From positions 868,001 to 932,000 of the forward strand of contig WTXG01000001.1 of the NCBI GenBank assembly GCA_022496185.1: a stretch of DNA of 64,000 nt. Direction: 5' to 3'. The notes beneath the pieces were generated by a model that saw only the letters and a list, made by a program, of their open reading frames with translations, had not been told where the DNA came from and did no database searches. Positions 21,714 through 34,600 of the stretch are shown here, in pieces. Within the stretch, counting starts at the first letter, position 1; every line of letters starts with the position of its first letter. Position numbers and translations under genes: made by a program. The DNA comes from Multifurca ochricompacta. Its lineage: Eukaryota; Basidiomycota; Agaricomycetes; Russulales; Russulaceae.

Positions 21714-22860
21714 TTATACAAACCACAACATCTGACATGTGGTTACGACTATATAGACCAACGTGACAATACAGCAATCAACTACTTCGAGTTTACCGTC
21801 AACCACTGGGCCTGAAGCGCGAGTACGGAGCTTATAAAGCTAGGTAGGATATTGATTAAGGCGTCCGGAAAAAAGGCAGAAGAAGTAAACATTACCCAAA
21901 TATACCAAGAACGCCATCATTGACATTCACAAGGCCAAGATTCGACGCGGGCAGCCATACATCGAAGATATCAATTATGAACTGGCGACGCGTGTCCGCG
22001 CGCATGCTGCGGAAATTCGTGTCATGGAAATAAGGAAGTAAACAGAGAACTTACGCGTGTAACCCTCGAAGTCGCGACTCGCGAGCGTTCTCTTCCCCAA
22101 CATTCTTCTCATCCAGTCTCCGGGCTTTACGCGTCTCTTTAGTCAAGCGGCCAGCCTAAATGCACAATTCGTAACATATGAATATATATCTAGAAAAGGT
22201 GAATATAAAGCACGTGGAGTACTCACCTTGAATACAGCATGCGTGATGCTGAACAAAATACCAGCTAGCCAGAACCGGTTTGCGATCTTTTGAACTTTTT
22301 GAGACGTCTCCGACTTGAGGGTAATAAACCTAATAGTGTTGGCCTTGAGATAATATATCTGTCATGCTGCGGTACGTAAGCTTGGTCAGCACCTACCCAT
22401 ACAACAGTATCATAAGTCAAGTATCCAAAGTATGCGAGCTGCCGAGCGATAGTTGCTAGCTGCTCCTTGACGTAGCCTGTGGTCTGCGCGGCACGGAGTG
22501 CAGCCTGCAAGTGCTCCAGCGGCTTCCCGAGGCGTAAAACTTAACAAAAATCGTTTGTGTGGTGTTCGGACTTTGAAGAACTGAGCAATCGACTTACGTT
22601 TACGGGCAATAGCTAGGTGGCCTTTCAATACATTCCAGCGAACGGCCTCCGCTTTATGACCTCTCGAAATGAGGTACCATGCGAGAAAGCGTGCAAAGTA
22701 TTGCGTTGCCCTGTATACCTGTGATCCTCGGTGATTGGGTGGAGATGTGTTTTAGAATGTATAGAGTACAAACCTTATCACGACCCAAGGTGGTACCTAG
22801 GACCTTGAGAATTGCACTGGAAGTAGGATGAAGGATTATTTGAGAAGCAACGTTGGCCAT
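21714..22860 (-). CDS. PEX11: Peroxisomal membrane protein PEX11
   Basis: PEX11 tubulates peroxisomal membranes and promotes their division. The ATG at 22858-22860 starts MANVASQIILHPTSSAILKV. Diagnostic segments are HKAEAVRWNVLKGHLAIARK, LLRLGKPLEHLQAALRAAQT, TGYVKEQLATIARQLAYFGY, QKVQKIANRFWLAGILFSIT and RRQFIIDIFDVWLPASNLGL. Introns lie between most of these blocks. The last exon, YKLRTRASGPVVDGK to the stop at 21714, is the least certain part. The gene is convergent with CMC1 and divergent from fumarase. Confidence 0.88.
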
Positions 22861-22969
22861 TGTCGTGGGGAACGGGAGAGGTTGGAGTTGGTTGTCAGTC
22901 TCGGTTGGTGTCCCCAACAGCAGTCTCGGATTTCCCGTCCCGCTACAATCACATGCATAGTGTGGTTAA

Positions 22970-22999
22970 AATTAATTAATTAATTAATTAACTAATAAA
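22970..22999. repeat. (TTAA)n repeat
   Basis: AATTAATTAATT-type tetranucleotide repeat in the shared PEX11-fumarase promoter region. Confidence 0.85.
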
Positions 23000-23100
23000 T
23001 CGACACAATTGGCGCTGGCCGTTCATTCTGCGTCTGCGTCTCTGCGAGAACACGGTCAACGGTCTGCTCTCATCGGTTTTCCTTAACACATCCACATCTC

Positions 23101-25245
23101 ATGCCCAACCTTCGGATACTCCGCCTTGTGAGAGTTTCGGCATTCGTGGTCATGTCGTGATGTGTTCTTACTCATGTGATTTCTTTTCATGCATAAGTAG
23201 CCCCCCCACGTCCATTCTCCGTCCAAGGTTCTGACCCAGTTTCAGAGGCGAATTTCTTCTACTAGACTTGCCATGGTATGATCGTTTTTTGTACTTATGT
23301 GCTTGTAGTTGATTTTCGGTGACCTCGCACTCAAAAGTCTTCCCATTCTTTCCGCACTGAGAGAGACACGTTCGGTGATTTGCGGGTCCCTGCTGACCGT
23401 TACTGGGGTGCGCAGACCCAACGGTGAGTTTTCACGTCGCTCATATCGCATGGGCTTATAACGATGTACAGGTCATTGCAAAACTTCGATATTGGAGGTC
23501 CAACTGAACGTCTACCTCCCCCGTTGATCAAGGCTTTCGGTATTTTGAAAAAGGCAGCATCCGTTGTCAATGTGAGCTATGGGCTGGACCCTAAGATTGG
23601 ACAGGCCATACAAGATGCAGCTGATGACGTGCGCCCGTTTCAATGAAGAATGTAGTGTCCCGTCTAATGTACATACAATGTAAGGTAATATCTGGCAAGT
23701 TGATTGACCACTTCCCACTTGTCGTCTTCCAAACCGGTTCGGGCACTCAAAGCAACATGAATGTCAACGAGGCATGTTTTCTTGTTTTCAATTCTTCGAG
23801 ATGCTGTTCCCGCTTACAATATGTCTCCATCTAGGTCATATCTAACCGTGCTATTGAGATTCTTGGTGGCGAATTAGGCTCGAAGAACCCCGTGCATCCT
23901 AACGACCACGTTAACATGAGCCAGAGCAGTAATGATACGTACGTATAACCTCATTGAACCTCAATGAAGCGAGCACGGCTTACTGCCGTCGTGAAGATTT
24001 CCAACTGCTATGCATGTAGCGGCAGTAACTGAGCTCACAAATAATCTTCTCCCTGCCTTGGAGGAATTGCATAGCGCCCTCGATGAGAAGGCAAAGTCAT
24101 TTGACCACATTATCAAGATTGGCAGAACCCACTTGCAGGCGAGCCGAGTGAAGATTCTGAGCTTATCCTAATCATCCCTGACGGTATCCCGAATGCAGGA
24201 CGCGACGCCTCTTACCTTGGGACAAGAGTTCAGTGGCTACGTCCAACAAATTGCCAATGGGATTGAGCGCATCAAGGGCGTCATCCCGCGCCTGAGCTTA
24301 CTGGCACAGGGTGGAACAGCAGTTGGTACTGTGCGTTATGTGCATGTGCGACCTGAATTGTTGTCTGACCAGAAAATCAGGGCTTGAACACAAAGAAAGG
24401 TTTCGACGTCAAAATTGCAGAGGAGATATCTAAGATTACTGGTATAAGTTTCAAGACTGCCCCAAATAAGGTACTTACTTCTCACGATTTCGTTGTTTGC
24501 ACTTTCTCATATCATTGTTGGCCAGTTTGAAGCACTTGCCGCCCATGATGCGCTTGTCGAGGCTCACGGAGCGCTGAATGTTATCGCATGCTCATTTATG
24601 AAAATTGCAAACGATATTCGTTACCTGGGTTCTGGCCCTCGTTGTGGCCTTGGGGAACTCGGTCTTCCCGAGAACGAGCCTGGTAGCAGCATTATGCCAG
24701 GCAAAGTCAACCCAACCCAATGTGAAGCCTTGACCATGGTGGCCGCACAAGTGATCGGAAATCAGACAGCTGTCAGCGTTGCCGGTTCAAGTGGTCAATT
24801 CGAGGTGAGGGTGTCTATTGAGAGCGTGTGTCTCTAGATTGCCTGATTTTGACTTTTTGTAGCTAAACGTATTCAAACCGGTGATTATTAAGAACGTCCT
24901 ACAAAGCATTCGGCTACTAGCAGATGGTTCCCGGTCGTTCACGAAGAACTGTGTTGTGGGCATTGTGGCTAATGAGAAGCGGATCAACACATTATTAAAT
25001 GAATCGCTTATGCTGGCCACCATATTGAACAGTCACCTTGGTTATGACAGTAAGGCTTATATTATTTTTATGTGATATATTCAAAATTACTGATTGGTTG
25101 TGATGTAGATGTTGCTAAATGCGCGAAGAAGGCGCATAAGGAAGGGTCGACGTTAAAGGAGGCAACTGTTGCGCTTGGGTTTTTGACGCCAGAGGAGTTT
25201 GATAACAAGGTTCGACCTGAGTTGATGCTTCACCCTGATGAATGA
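23101..25245 (+). CDS. FUM1: Fumarate hydratase, class II
   Basis: Fumarase converts fumarate to malate in the TCA cycle. The ATG at 23101 opens MPNLRILRL, a basic mitochondrial presequence spread over three exons and followed by an internal Met ([17 protein letters not shown]) that could start a cytosolic form. Core blocks are [53 protein letters not shown], the signature [20 protein letters not shown] and [20 protein letters not shown]. Two introns use GC donors: 23772-23834 (GCATGT) after NVNE and 24139-24198 (GCGAGC) after THLQ. Both are fixed by the strictly conserved protein. The stop is TGA 25243-25245. Confidence 0.95.
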
Positions 25246-25547
25246 TGAGAGGAAAAGAGAAAGAGAAGAGAGAGAGAGCGAGGATTACAATACACAATAA
25301 CTATGCATGTGCAGCATATACTTTGCTCTTCTCCTTGTAACTTGCCTTTTAAAGTAACCTCGTTTGACCCTTTAAAGTACTATTCAAGCTTCAGCCAGCT
25401 AAAATACCTTTGCTGTGTTGGCATTGGCATTTGGCATACAACAGTCCCACGAGGCCCGCCCCCTCCCCCACTGTAGAACTCTTTGACCTTTCTCCTCCTC
25501 CCTTCCCCTCTCCTCTTTTTCTCCCTTCTTCTTTTGCCTATACACTC

Positions 25548-28500
25548 ATGTCACTCAGCAGGATTCTCAACGACCATCCCGCTCCTGCTCCCGCGACAGT
25601 GACTTCTGTTCCCGTTTCTCAAGTTTTTAGTAACCCTCCACCGCCTAATAGCCTAATCCCTTCTCGCCATGACCCTTCTCCATCCCCCCCTTTCCCCTCT
25701 CGTTCTCAGACCCCACTTTCTCGTCAAGTCCAGTCTAGTCCCGCTCAAGAACGGCGGACTAACGATTTTGCTCCGCGGTCCGGTGGGCACCAGGACACTA
25801 GCGCTTGGGATCCTGATACAAGAGAATGGAGGCAGTCTTCCCGCCCCTGGAATGGCAACACAGAGATGCATCGTGAGGTGTCTCCATCCTCTATACAGGA
25901 TTATCGCTATGGTAAGAACGAGGAGCCAAACGCGGTGCACAAAAAGAGGAAGAGGGCAGTTGATGACGATGGGGATTATCGCCCACCGTCGACCCGACGA
26001 GTAAGTGAAAGCCCTCGGCCTTCATCAACCCTCTGTTGAATACGGTTTCAAGCACGCTTCACGCCGTCAGCCACCCCGCGGAAGGCACATCCGTGCTCAG
26101 TCCCCACCGCTGGATTCTTCAGAGCCCGAGGTCGTCGCGCCAGCATTACGCGAGCCTACTGAAGAGGAATTGCGGCTGGTCTCGTCAGATTTGAGTGACT
26201 GTGAGGATATCTGGTACACCGAGATTGGTTACTACATGCTTGAAACGCGCAGGCGCCGGAGGATGGTGGAGGAGTTCTTCGAGACCAATGTTGTTGTGAG
26301 TCCTTCTGACCCGTCTCTGCGGAAAAAAGCGAGATGCGATATATGTTCTTAGGAATCCAACATGGCACTCATGAGCGCTCTATCTGGGCGATATGCCGCT
26401 GTCCTCGAGAAGATTCCGGTTTTCGTCCCCCAAAATGTGCGTGAACCTCAACCTCAAAGCGTGGAGGACGAGCTCCTCTCTACTCTGCGACAAATTTCCC
26501 CTGGGGATGACCGTCGTGACGATAACCGTTCTCCAACTATGCAACGATTTCATGGGCAAGAAAATGGTGCTGAAGATGCTGCTCGAGAGTTGGAAGAATC
26601 CGTTCTTGGCTCGTCCACTCCGTCGAAAGGGAAGAGGAAGAGTGGGGAAACGAAGAAGCACTCTTATGTCGCCTCGGATCCCAGCAGCAGTGATCTGGAC
26701 ATTCCCATCGCTAGAGACCAGGGTCGCGCAAACAAAAGGCGCAAGCTTAGGAAGGACTCTGATATAACTGCTGACCTCGAGCGCTCCATTGCTGAAGACC
26801 AGCGCTCCGTCGCGTCTGCGCAAGATGTGCAAAAACCTGCCCCCTCTGTGAAAGCCAAAAGAAAAGGCAAAGCCAGGCAGGGTATCCGGGAGCATAGCGT
26901 CGATAGTGTCTCGGCTACTCCAAAGGCGTCTCGGAAGCGGCCTGCCGCGCGCCGGAAATTAGATGCCATAGCACCACAGACTCTGGAATCACTAGGACTT
27001 GGATCAGCCCCAGCATCCATTGCCGGGGATCTCACACCCGGTGGTTCGCGTCCTCCGTCCCCCACACTAACAGCAACGTCTGCCACAGTGTTTGAGATGG
27101 ATACGGTTATTCCGCCGTTGAAAAAGGCCAAAAAGGTTGATGATGCCACGATGCTAAAGCGCATCAAAGCTCTCGAGGAGACCCAACGTAAGGTCTGGAA
27201 GAACATTGCACGCAGAGAGATACCAAAGGTAAGCTCTTTCTTTAATTCCGTCATTTCTGCTTGAGAAGATTTTTGCCAGGTGTACAAGTACTGTGCGATG
27301 GGCTATCAGCAACGTCAAGTTCAATACAAGCGTGTCGCCACTCTCGCATCCTTACAGGCTCGTCGACCGTACAGCCGCACTCCAAAGGCGACCAAAGACG
27401 TGCAAGCGAAAAGCAAACGTCTGATGCGTGAGATGCTTGTGTTCTGGAAAAAAAATGAGAAGGAGGAACGTGACGTCCGCAAGCGTGAAAACAAGGAAGC
27501 CGCAGATCGCGCGAAGATTGAAGAGGAAAAGCGAGAAGCTGCGCGCCAGGCTCGCAAGCTTGAGTTCCTTATCAATCAGACGGAGTTGTATAGTCACTTT
27601 GTAGGCAACAAACTCAAGAGTGAGCACCTTGCAGTACTGTCTCTTTCTTTATTCGTAAGATCTTATGCTTTTGGACAGCTGCAGAGATACAAGGTGAAGC
27701 ACCCAACACGGAGTTCCCAACCGGCGCCGATTTTGAGGACCGCGATCCAGCTGCTTTGGCGGAGATAGATTTCGATGACGGTGCGTTGGGTCAGCGGGCT
27801 TGGACAATAACCTTCTTATGATTTGCTCCAGCGGACCATACTAACCTTCATAGGCACGCCCGTCACAATGCTCAAGAAGCCATGATGCTCGCGAAAAAAC
27901 GCGTGCAGGCGTTCGACGCACAAGTGGCTCTAGAGCGAAAGACAAACCAGGCCCTGCAGTTAGCGAAAAGTCAAGCCCATGTCAGAGACGACGAGGAAGA
28001 ACGACAGCAGTCTGCGATGACCCCTTTAGTAGACTGTAAGCACCTCCACCCTTAATCTGCGGTCACTTCTTTACTAGTAGCGTCGCAGTGGACTCGGATG
28101 AGCTGAATTTCCAGAACCCAACTTCCCTCAGCGGACCCCTCACTATTGCACAACCCCGCATGCTGATGGCTCAGCTGAAGGAGTATCAGCTCAAGGGTCT
28201 AAATTGGTTGGCTACGCTGTATGACCAGGGAATCAACGGTATTCTGGCGGATGAGATGGGTCTCGGAAAGGCATGTCCAGCATCGTTGCTATTGAATTCT
28301 CGTCTTTGACGCTCTTTTCGCCCTGTAAAGACGGTTCAATCTATCTCCTTGCTGGCTTACCTCGCGGAGACCCATGATATATGGGGTCCTTTCCTAGTTG
28401 TTGCGCCTGCATCAACACTTCATAACTGGCAGCAAGAACTCACGCGTTTTGTCCCAAAGCTGAAAGCATTGCCTTATTGGGGTAATGTCAAAGATCGTGC

Positions 28501-31277
28501 AACCCTCAGGAAGTTTTGGAGCAGAAAGGAGATCACTTATAATCGAGATACCCCTTTTCACGTAGTGATCACAAGCTATCAACTGGTTGGTCTGCACTGG
28601 AAGTGGATACGACCCGTATTGATGGCTTTACAGGTCACCCAAGACCAACAATACTTCCAAAGGGTCAAATGGCAGTACATGGTGCTTGACGAAGCCCAAA
28701 ACATTAAGAACGCTGCTAGCGTCAGGTGGAAGACGTTGCTCGGCTTTCACTGCCGCAACCGCTTGCTTTTGACAGGTACACCGATCCAGAACTCTATGCA
28801 GGGTGCGTGCTTCTCAACCGCCTCAAGACTTCCCACTGATGTGATGTAAATGGCATACAGAGTTGTGGGCTTTGCTACATTTCATCATGCCAACCCTATT
28901 TGACTCTCACGACGAATTCAATGAGTGGTTCTCCAAGGACATCGAGAACGCAGCTGAGAATAAAGGCAGCAAGCTCAACGAACATCAGCTTCGTCGTTTG
29001 CATATGATTCTCAGACCGTTTATGCTGCGTCGTGTCAAGCGTAACGTGCAAAATGAGTTAAGTGATAAGGTGCCGTGCTCATGTTTTTCCGCATGATGTG
29101 CGGTTGCAATGCTCATATCGCTGAAGATTGAGAAAGACATTTACGTCGATCTCAGCGCGCGCCAGCGCGCAATGTACAAGGCATTGCAAGCAAACGTGTC
29201 TATCGCGGATCTGCTCGAGAAAGCTGCAAACATTGGGGACGCTGACTCCGCCAGATCCCTCATGAATCTCGTCATGCAGTTTCGCAAGGTAAGTTTTGTT
29301 TCGAGTATTTGGAACGAGGTGACTCTTTTGGCTCATGCGGTTTGAGGTTTGCAACCATCCTGAGTTGTTCGAGCGGGCAGACGTTGTGGCTCCCTACTCA
29401 TTCACCGAATTTGGAAGGTCTGGACCTTTGAACAGGCAAGGCGACTTCGTCATGGGCCCCTACTCAACTCGCAATCCCATCGAATACTCCATTCCCGAGC
29501 TCCTATATCTAGATGGTGGACTCAAAGACGTTCCATTTTCTGGAACTGGGGTGACCTTACAACCCGATCAAGGCATCTTGCACAAGCTAATGAATATCTG
29601 GACCACTGACTGGATACAACACTCGCTCATGAACGATGGTGAGTCTTTTACCATGCATTTCTACCTTCAATGAGAGGCAAGAGGTCGGATCAGTAGATTC
29701 CCCCTTTTCTTTCCTCTCTCTCTTGGACATGGCTCCTAGCGCTGCCCATGAATTGTATGGATCGCCTATCCTCCGAAGGTGTCTGCTGGCGCTTGAGGAG
29801 GAGCGAACTCAGAACTTTGGCAGTGACTTCTTCATGTGAGCTCCATTGAGCACTTTTTTAAGTCAACATTTCACTTATTGTACGCAAACCAGTGACGACG
29901 AGCACCGTTCCTCCGGTACACGGTTGATTCTTCCCAGACATCGCCGGTTACTTTCTCCTAGTGTGTTCTGCCTACCAAGTCCTCACGACATTGCTTCCTC
30001 CTCGTGGTTCGGTTCGTTGCTCTCTCGCCAGGGGTTGAGGTGGTTCGTTCCACCTGTAGTGGCCCCCCCAATAACCATGTACTGCCCCAACCGAACATTT
30101 GTGGAGCACCAAGTGACTCTACTTGACGCACCATTCGAATCGCTGGCACTCTACGGTCTTACACCTGCTCTTAATGAGCTCGTCGAGCCGTCTTCTCTGT
30201 ACACACAATTGGTTCCCGGCGTCCCCCCGACAGGACTGATCGTCATGTCTTCCCGTGATCAGATTCCAGGGCCAAAAATGCAGGTCCCTGAGGCGAAGAG
30301 CTTGATCTGCGACTCTGCGAAGCTCGCTCGTCTGGATAGCCTTCTCCAGGAACTCAAAGTCGGGGACCACCGTGTTTTGATATATTTCCAAATGACTCGA
30401 ATGATGGACCTGATGGAAGAATACTTGATCTACCGTCAGTACAAGTACCTCCGTCTCGATGGCTCTTCAAAGTTAGAGGATCGTCGGGATATGGTAATGG
30501 ATTGGCAAACGCGGTAATACGTCATTTTTTCCGTGTCCAGAGTCGTCACTGAGAGAATTTTAGGCCTGACATATTTATCTTCATTTTAAGCACTAGAGCT
30601 GGAGGTTTGGGCATCAACCTAACGGCTGCTGACACCGTCATCTTCTACGATCACGACTGGAATCCATCTAACGACGCTCAGGCAATGGATCGAGCTCATC
30701 GCCTGGGACAAACCCGCCAAGTTACTGTGTATCGTCTCATCACCAAGGGGACCATCGATGAGCGTATTGTACAGCTCGCTCGTGTTAAAAAAGACGTAAG
30801 TTTTTTGAACCTTTTTCCTCGAAGACACGCAGACGCGAATGAACTTGGATGTATTCTTTTTAGGTTCAAGACATCGTCGTCGGAAACAAGACATTTACCG
30901 ACGCTACTAAACCAAGTGAAATCGTCCAGCTTCTTCTGAACGAAGACCAGCTCGCAAGCCTGGACTCTTCTAGTAGAGTACCCGGAACGGTCTCAGCCGA
31001 CACAGCGGTGGAGATGTCAAAAGCGTCTGCAACCTCAACGCGAGATCTGTGGGCGGAGGAGGGTGACGAATTTTTCGGTCATTTAGACCCCGTACAGTCT
31101 GGCCCACAAGATTCGGGAAAGGATAACGAGGACGGGACAGGTACGCCTAAGCCAGCACGCGGTGGTAAACGATCCAAAACTGGCGCAACCAACCCAAGTC
31201 ATGGTCGCAAAGTTACTGCGAAAGGTGGAAGTAAGCGAAAATCAGCAATGGGAAACAAGAATGTCTCCACACTTTGA
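25548..31277 (+). CDS. INO80: INO80 chromatin-remodelling ATPase
   Basis: INO80 is the motor of a complex that slides nucleosomes and evicts H2A.Z. The N-terminus ([16 protein letters not shown]) is long, Pro/Ser-rich and basic. The DBINO domain is visible as [20 protein letters not shown] and [12 protein letters not shown]. Helicase motifs: Walker [25 protein letters not shown] box in [33 protein letters not shown], and the C-lobe ending [41 protein letters not shown] long insertion between the lobes is typical of INO80. The Walker A exon ends at Lys with a GC donor (intron 28271-28330). The C-terminus is basic ([20 protein letters not shown]). Confidence 0.95.
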
Positions 31278-31610
31278 GGTTCTGCCTGAGTTGTCCAAGA
31301 GCGCAAGACCAAGACATTGTTTAATCTCAACTCGCCGTAATTTCCCTCATATCTGACCTCGTTTTTGTATACCTCATGCTCGCATCATAGACGATAGTTT
31401 ACAGCACTTGTACCACATTACATTTTGTATTGCATGTTGTTCTGTTCCGTAGGACATATAAATTTTACCTTTCGTCATCGTCATGGGTTTATCGGTCGTG
31501 TGCGGACGGAATTGCTAAGTCACCTCATTGACCTAACTACAACAACCACCTCTTGCTCTCTCGTGACACTTATCTTTCTGCCCTCCTTCTCTACCCTACC
31601 CTTGTTGGAA
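31278..31610. other. Intergenic spacer between INO80 and the DHX gene
   Basis: A tandem spacer with a pyrimidine-rich stretch before the next ATG. No gene is seen. Confidence 0.5.
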
Positions 31611-34600
31611 ATGCCGAAAAAAAAGAGAACCCAACAAAAGCCAGTCCCTCGCGGATTTGCCGTGACGTCCATACCCAAAAAGGTGCCGCCAGAACTCCTC
31701 AGTCAGAGCAACGTGAAGGGAGAGTCGAGTTCCTCGGAAATTTCAGAAGTACAGAATGCCCAACATCATGAGTCCGTTGAAGACGAAGCTCTTACTCGCC
31801 AAAAGGCTGAGGAGCAGCCTCTGCAGGATCTGGTTGACAGGATGCAGGACAAGACGGAGAAGGAGATAACCCGGGCAGTCAAGGCACGAGCACCTATATG
31901 GTGGATTCGTAGCAATAATTCTGGCTCACTCGACGTCCCCGTCAGGCGATCGAAACGGAAAGGCGTTTTTCTAGAAATTTGCCGTTGCTGGACCTCGATA
32001 CGAACATCGTTGGTGAGATTCTAGCAATGGCGCGCGATTCGGGAAGTGGGGGAGGTACGTATTTGGCTCTGGTTACGAATGCGCAATACTTGTTGACACG
32101 ACTTGATAGCAACAAAACGTGCAGATATCTCTGACGACAAACTCTTTCTCGCTTCGGCATTACATACGGTGTTTTAAGGCGTCTAGGTTATTCGGAAGAA
32201 ACCGTGGAACGCTGCCTTGAGTCCATTGACGGAGTCGATCTGGAAGAAGCCTATGAATGGGTGGGTAGTTTTATCACAATCATAGCGCCCACCCTCACGT
32301 CCTTGAGTAGCTTTTCATGCACTGTGCCGATGAGGAACTCCAATCACATACCCGTGGGTTATTGCTTTTAATTTCATTTTTGTTTCGTATTCGATCGTGA
32401 GTCAGTTCTTCTTGAAAGCAAGACGTCAATGCCAAAGCCCAAATCATCCATAACATCCCCTGTTCCTTCGGACTCTGCTCGAACTACTTCACACATGCCC
32501 GGATTGACACCGTCAACTTTTCAGCCAAGTTTGTCCCGGCTCGTTACACCAGATCGGGACGCTGGATTGTTTTCATCCTCAGGACCTCCGGATGATGATG
32601 ATGACCCGAATATACAGTATACACGGCTCAGGTTAGAGCTTGACAGTGCATCGGCAACGCTCAATACAAGAGGCAACCCAACCGACTCGCTCATCGAAGG
32701 TCTACATTCTCGTCTAAGAGCTGTGAAATTGCATTATCTATTTGACGAGCGGGACGCGGAGGCTCGCTACTTGTCGGAGCGTCGAAAAGCAGAATCGAAT
32801 GCCCTCCGAGCTCACCTTCGTGACGGCCCAGATATGTCAAATACAAAACCCTGGGCACCCACTCCGCCTGATATCCAGCCTCCGTCCCACCCCCTCAAGG
32901 AAGTTCATGAAAGCCCAGGCGATATTTTTTCACTGAATGGGGAAGAAGATGGAGGGCTACTCGAGATTCTCGATGACATACCTTCCACTGATGTCACTGA
33001 AACCGGGGCGACTGTCAGAGTTCGAGACATGCCACTGCCCAGGGGAAAATTTGAGAGAACGTCGAAGGCATTTCTCCAAGCGGCTGTTAAAAAACTAGAC
33101 GGTTTTGCTGTGACGACATATCATCCCATCCCCGGTGCCAGTAGAGCAAAAAGGGCTTCTGTTACCGTACGTTGGAGCTCAGGGGAAATCGGTGAATGGA
33201 CGATGACAGATGTAGCCTGCTACGACATGGATCAAGCAGAGCAATACATAGCAACAGTTGCACTGCATGCGCTCACATTTCCCGCCTCTGCGGGCTTTGC
33301 CTCAGGCAACTCTGCTCCTGGGACTGGGCAGACGTTCTTCCGGCTTTTGTCGCCAGCCTTTCGTGAACTTTGGGATGAGCTTGAAGCGACAAGAAAGGAT
33401 TCTGACGATGCTACAAATAGAGCAATCTGGGCTAAGTTAAAGAAGATTGTCGAGGCGAAGAGAAATCGAGGCAAGGTTCGTCCTCGACTGTTTCTGAATC
33501 GATGGCATCACTCAGTTGCACAGGCTGCCGAAGGAGGTGCACGAATGCTAACCCGAAGTGTCGAGATTTCCACTCTGGAGAAAAACTCGAGAGAGAAGGA
33601 GACTTCTAACCAGATCAAGTTCGCCCTCGAGATCCGGCGGTCATCTTCATCTTTCAAGGAAATGCTAGTCAGTTTGGGATACAGCACGTCTTATCGCACG
33701 TTGTCTTACAAAGCACAGTCCCAGAGAAATAAACTGCCCATCGCTTATTACAGAGACCAAATCGTGGAGTGCCTTGAGACATCTCAGGTTCTTGTATTGA
33801 GTGGTGAAACAGGATGGTTAGTGTGATCTGTATAGTGCCGTCTCTGTGATCTATCTTTTCGACAGTGGGAAATCCACGCAAGTTCCAGCATTCATACTTG
33901 AAGACCAGCTCTCCCGCGGCAATGCCTGCAAGGTCTATTGCGCAGAACCCCGAAGGATCTCCGCAATCTCACTAGCTCATCGAGTTTCCCAGGAGCTAGG
34001 CGACCCTCCGGGAGCAGTCGGCACACCTGCTTCTCTTGTGGGATATTCAGTTCGCCTAGAAAACCACACCACGCGCAATACACGGCTTGCATATATCACT
34101 TATGGTATTGCTCTACGGATGCTGGAAGGAAGCGGGAATCATAGTGATCACGGGATTGCTTTCGATGAGATTACGGTGGGTCGAAGCCCGCTTCGTGATT
34201 GCTAGTCTTCTGACTGGATTACCTCAGCATATCATCATCGACGAGGTATTGCTATGCCCGCAATTCGCAACTTGATGAGTCGCTAATGGAAGGAAGGTCC
34301 ACGAACGAAGCATTGAATCAGATTTTCTGTTGATCGTTCTGAAGGCCTTGCTACTGCAAAGGCCTGACTTAAGGTAATACAAATTTCTGTTATTGGTACT
34401 TTTAAGTCACGAAACCATCTTCCAGGGTTGTGCTCATGTCTGCGACAATCGACTCTGAAAAGATATCTCAATATTTTGGAAACTGCCCAGTGATCCACGT
34501 TCCTGGTCGAACCTTCCCAGTCGACGTCAAGTACCTAGAAGACGTAGTGGAGCTCACGCAGTGGTCGGTCACTGAATCATCCCCCTACGCCAAACGGTGT

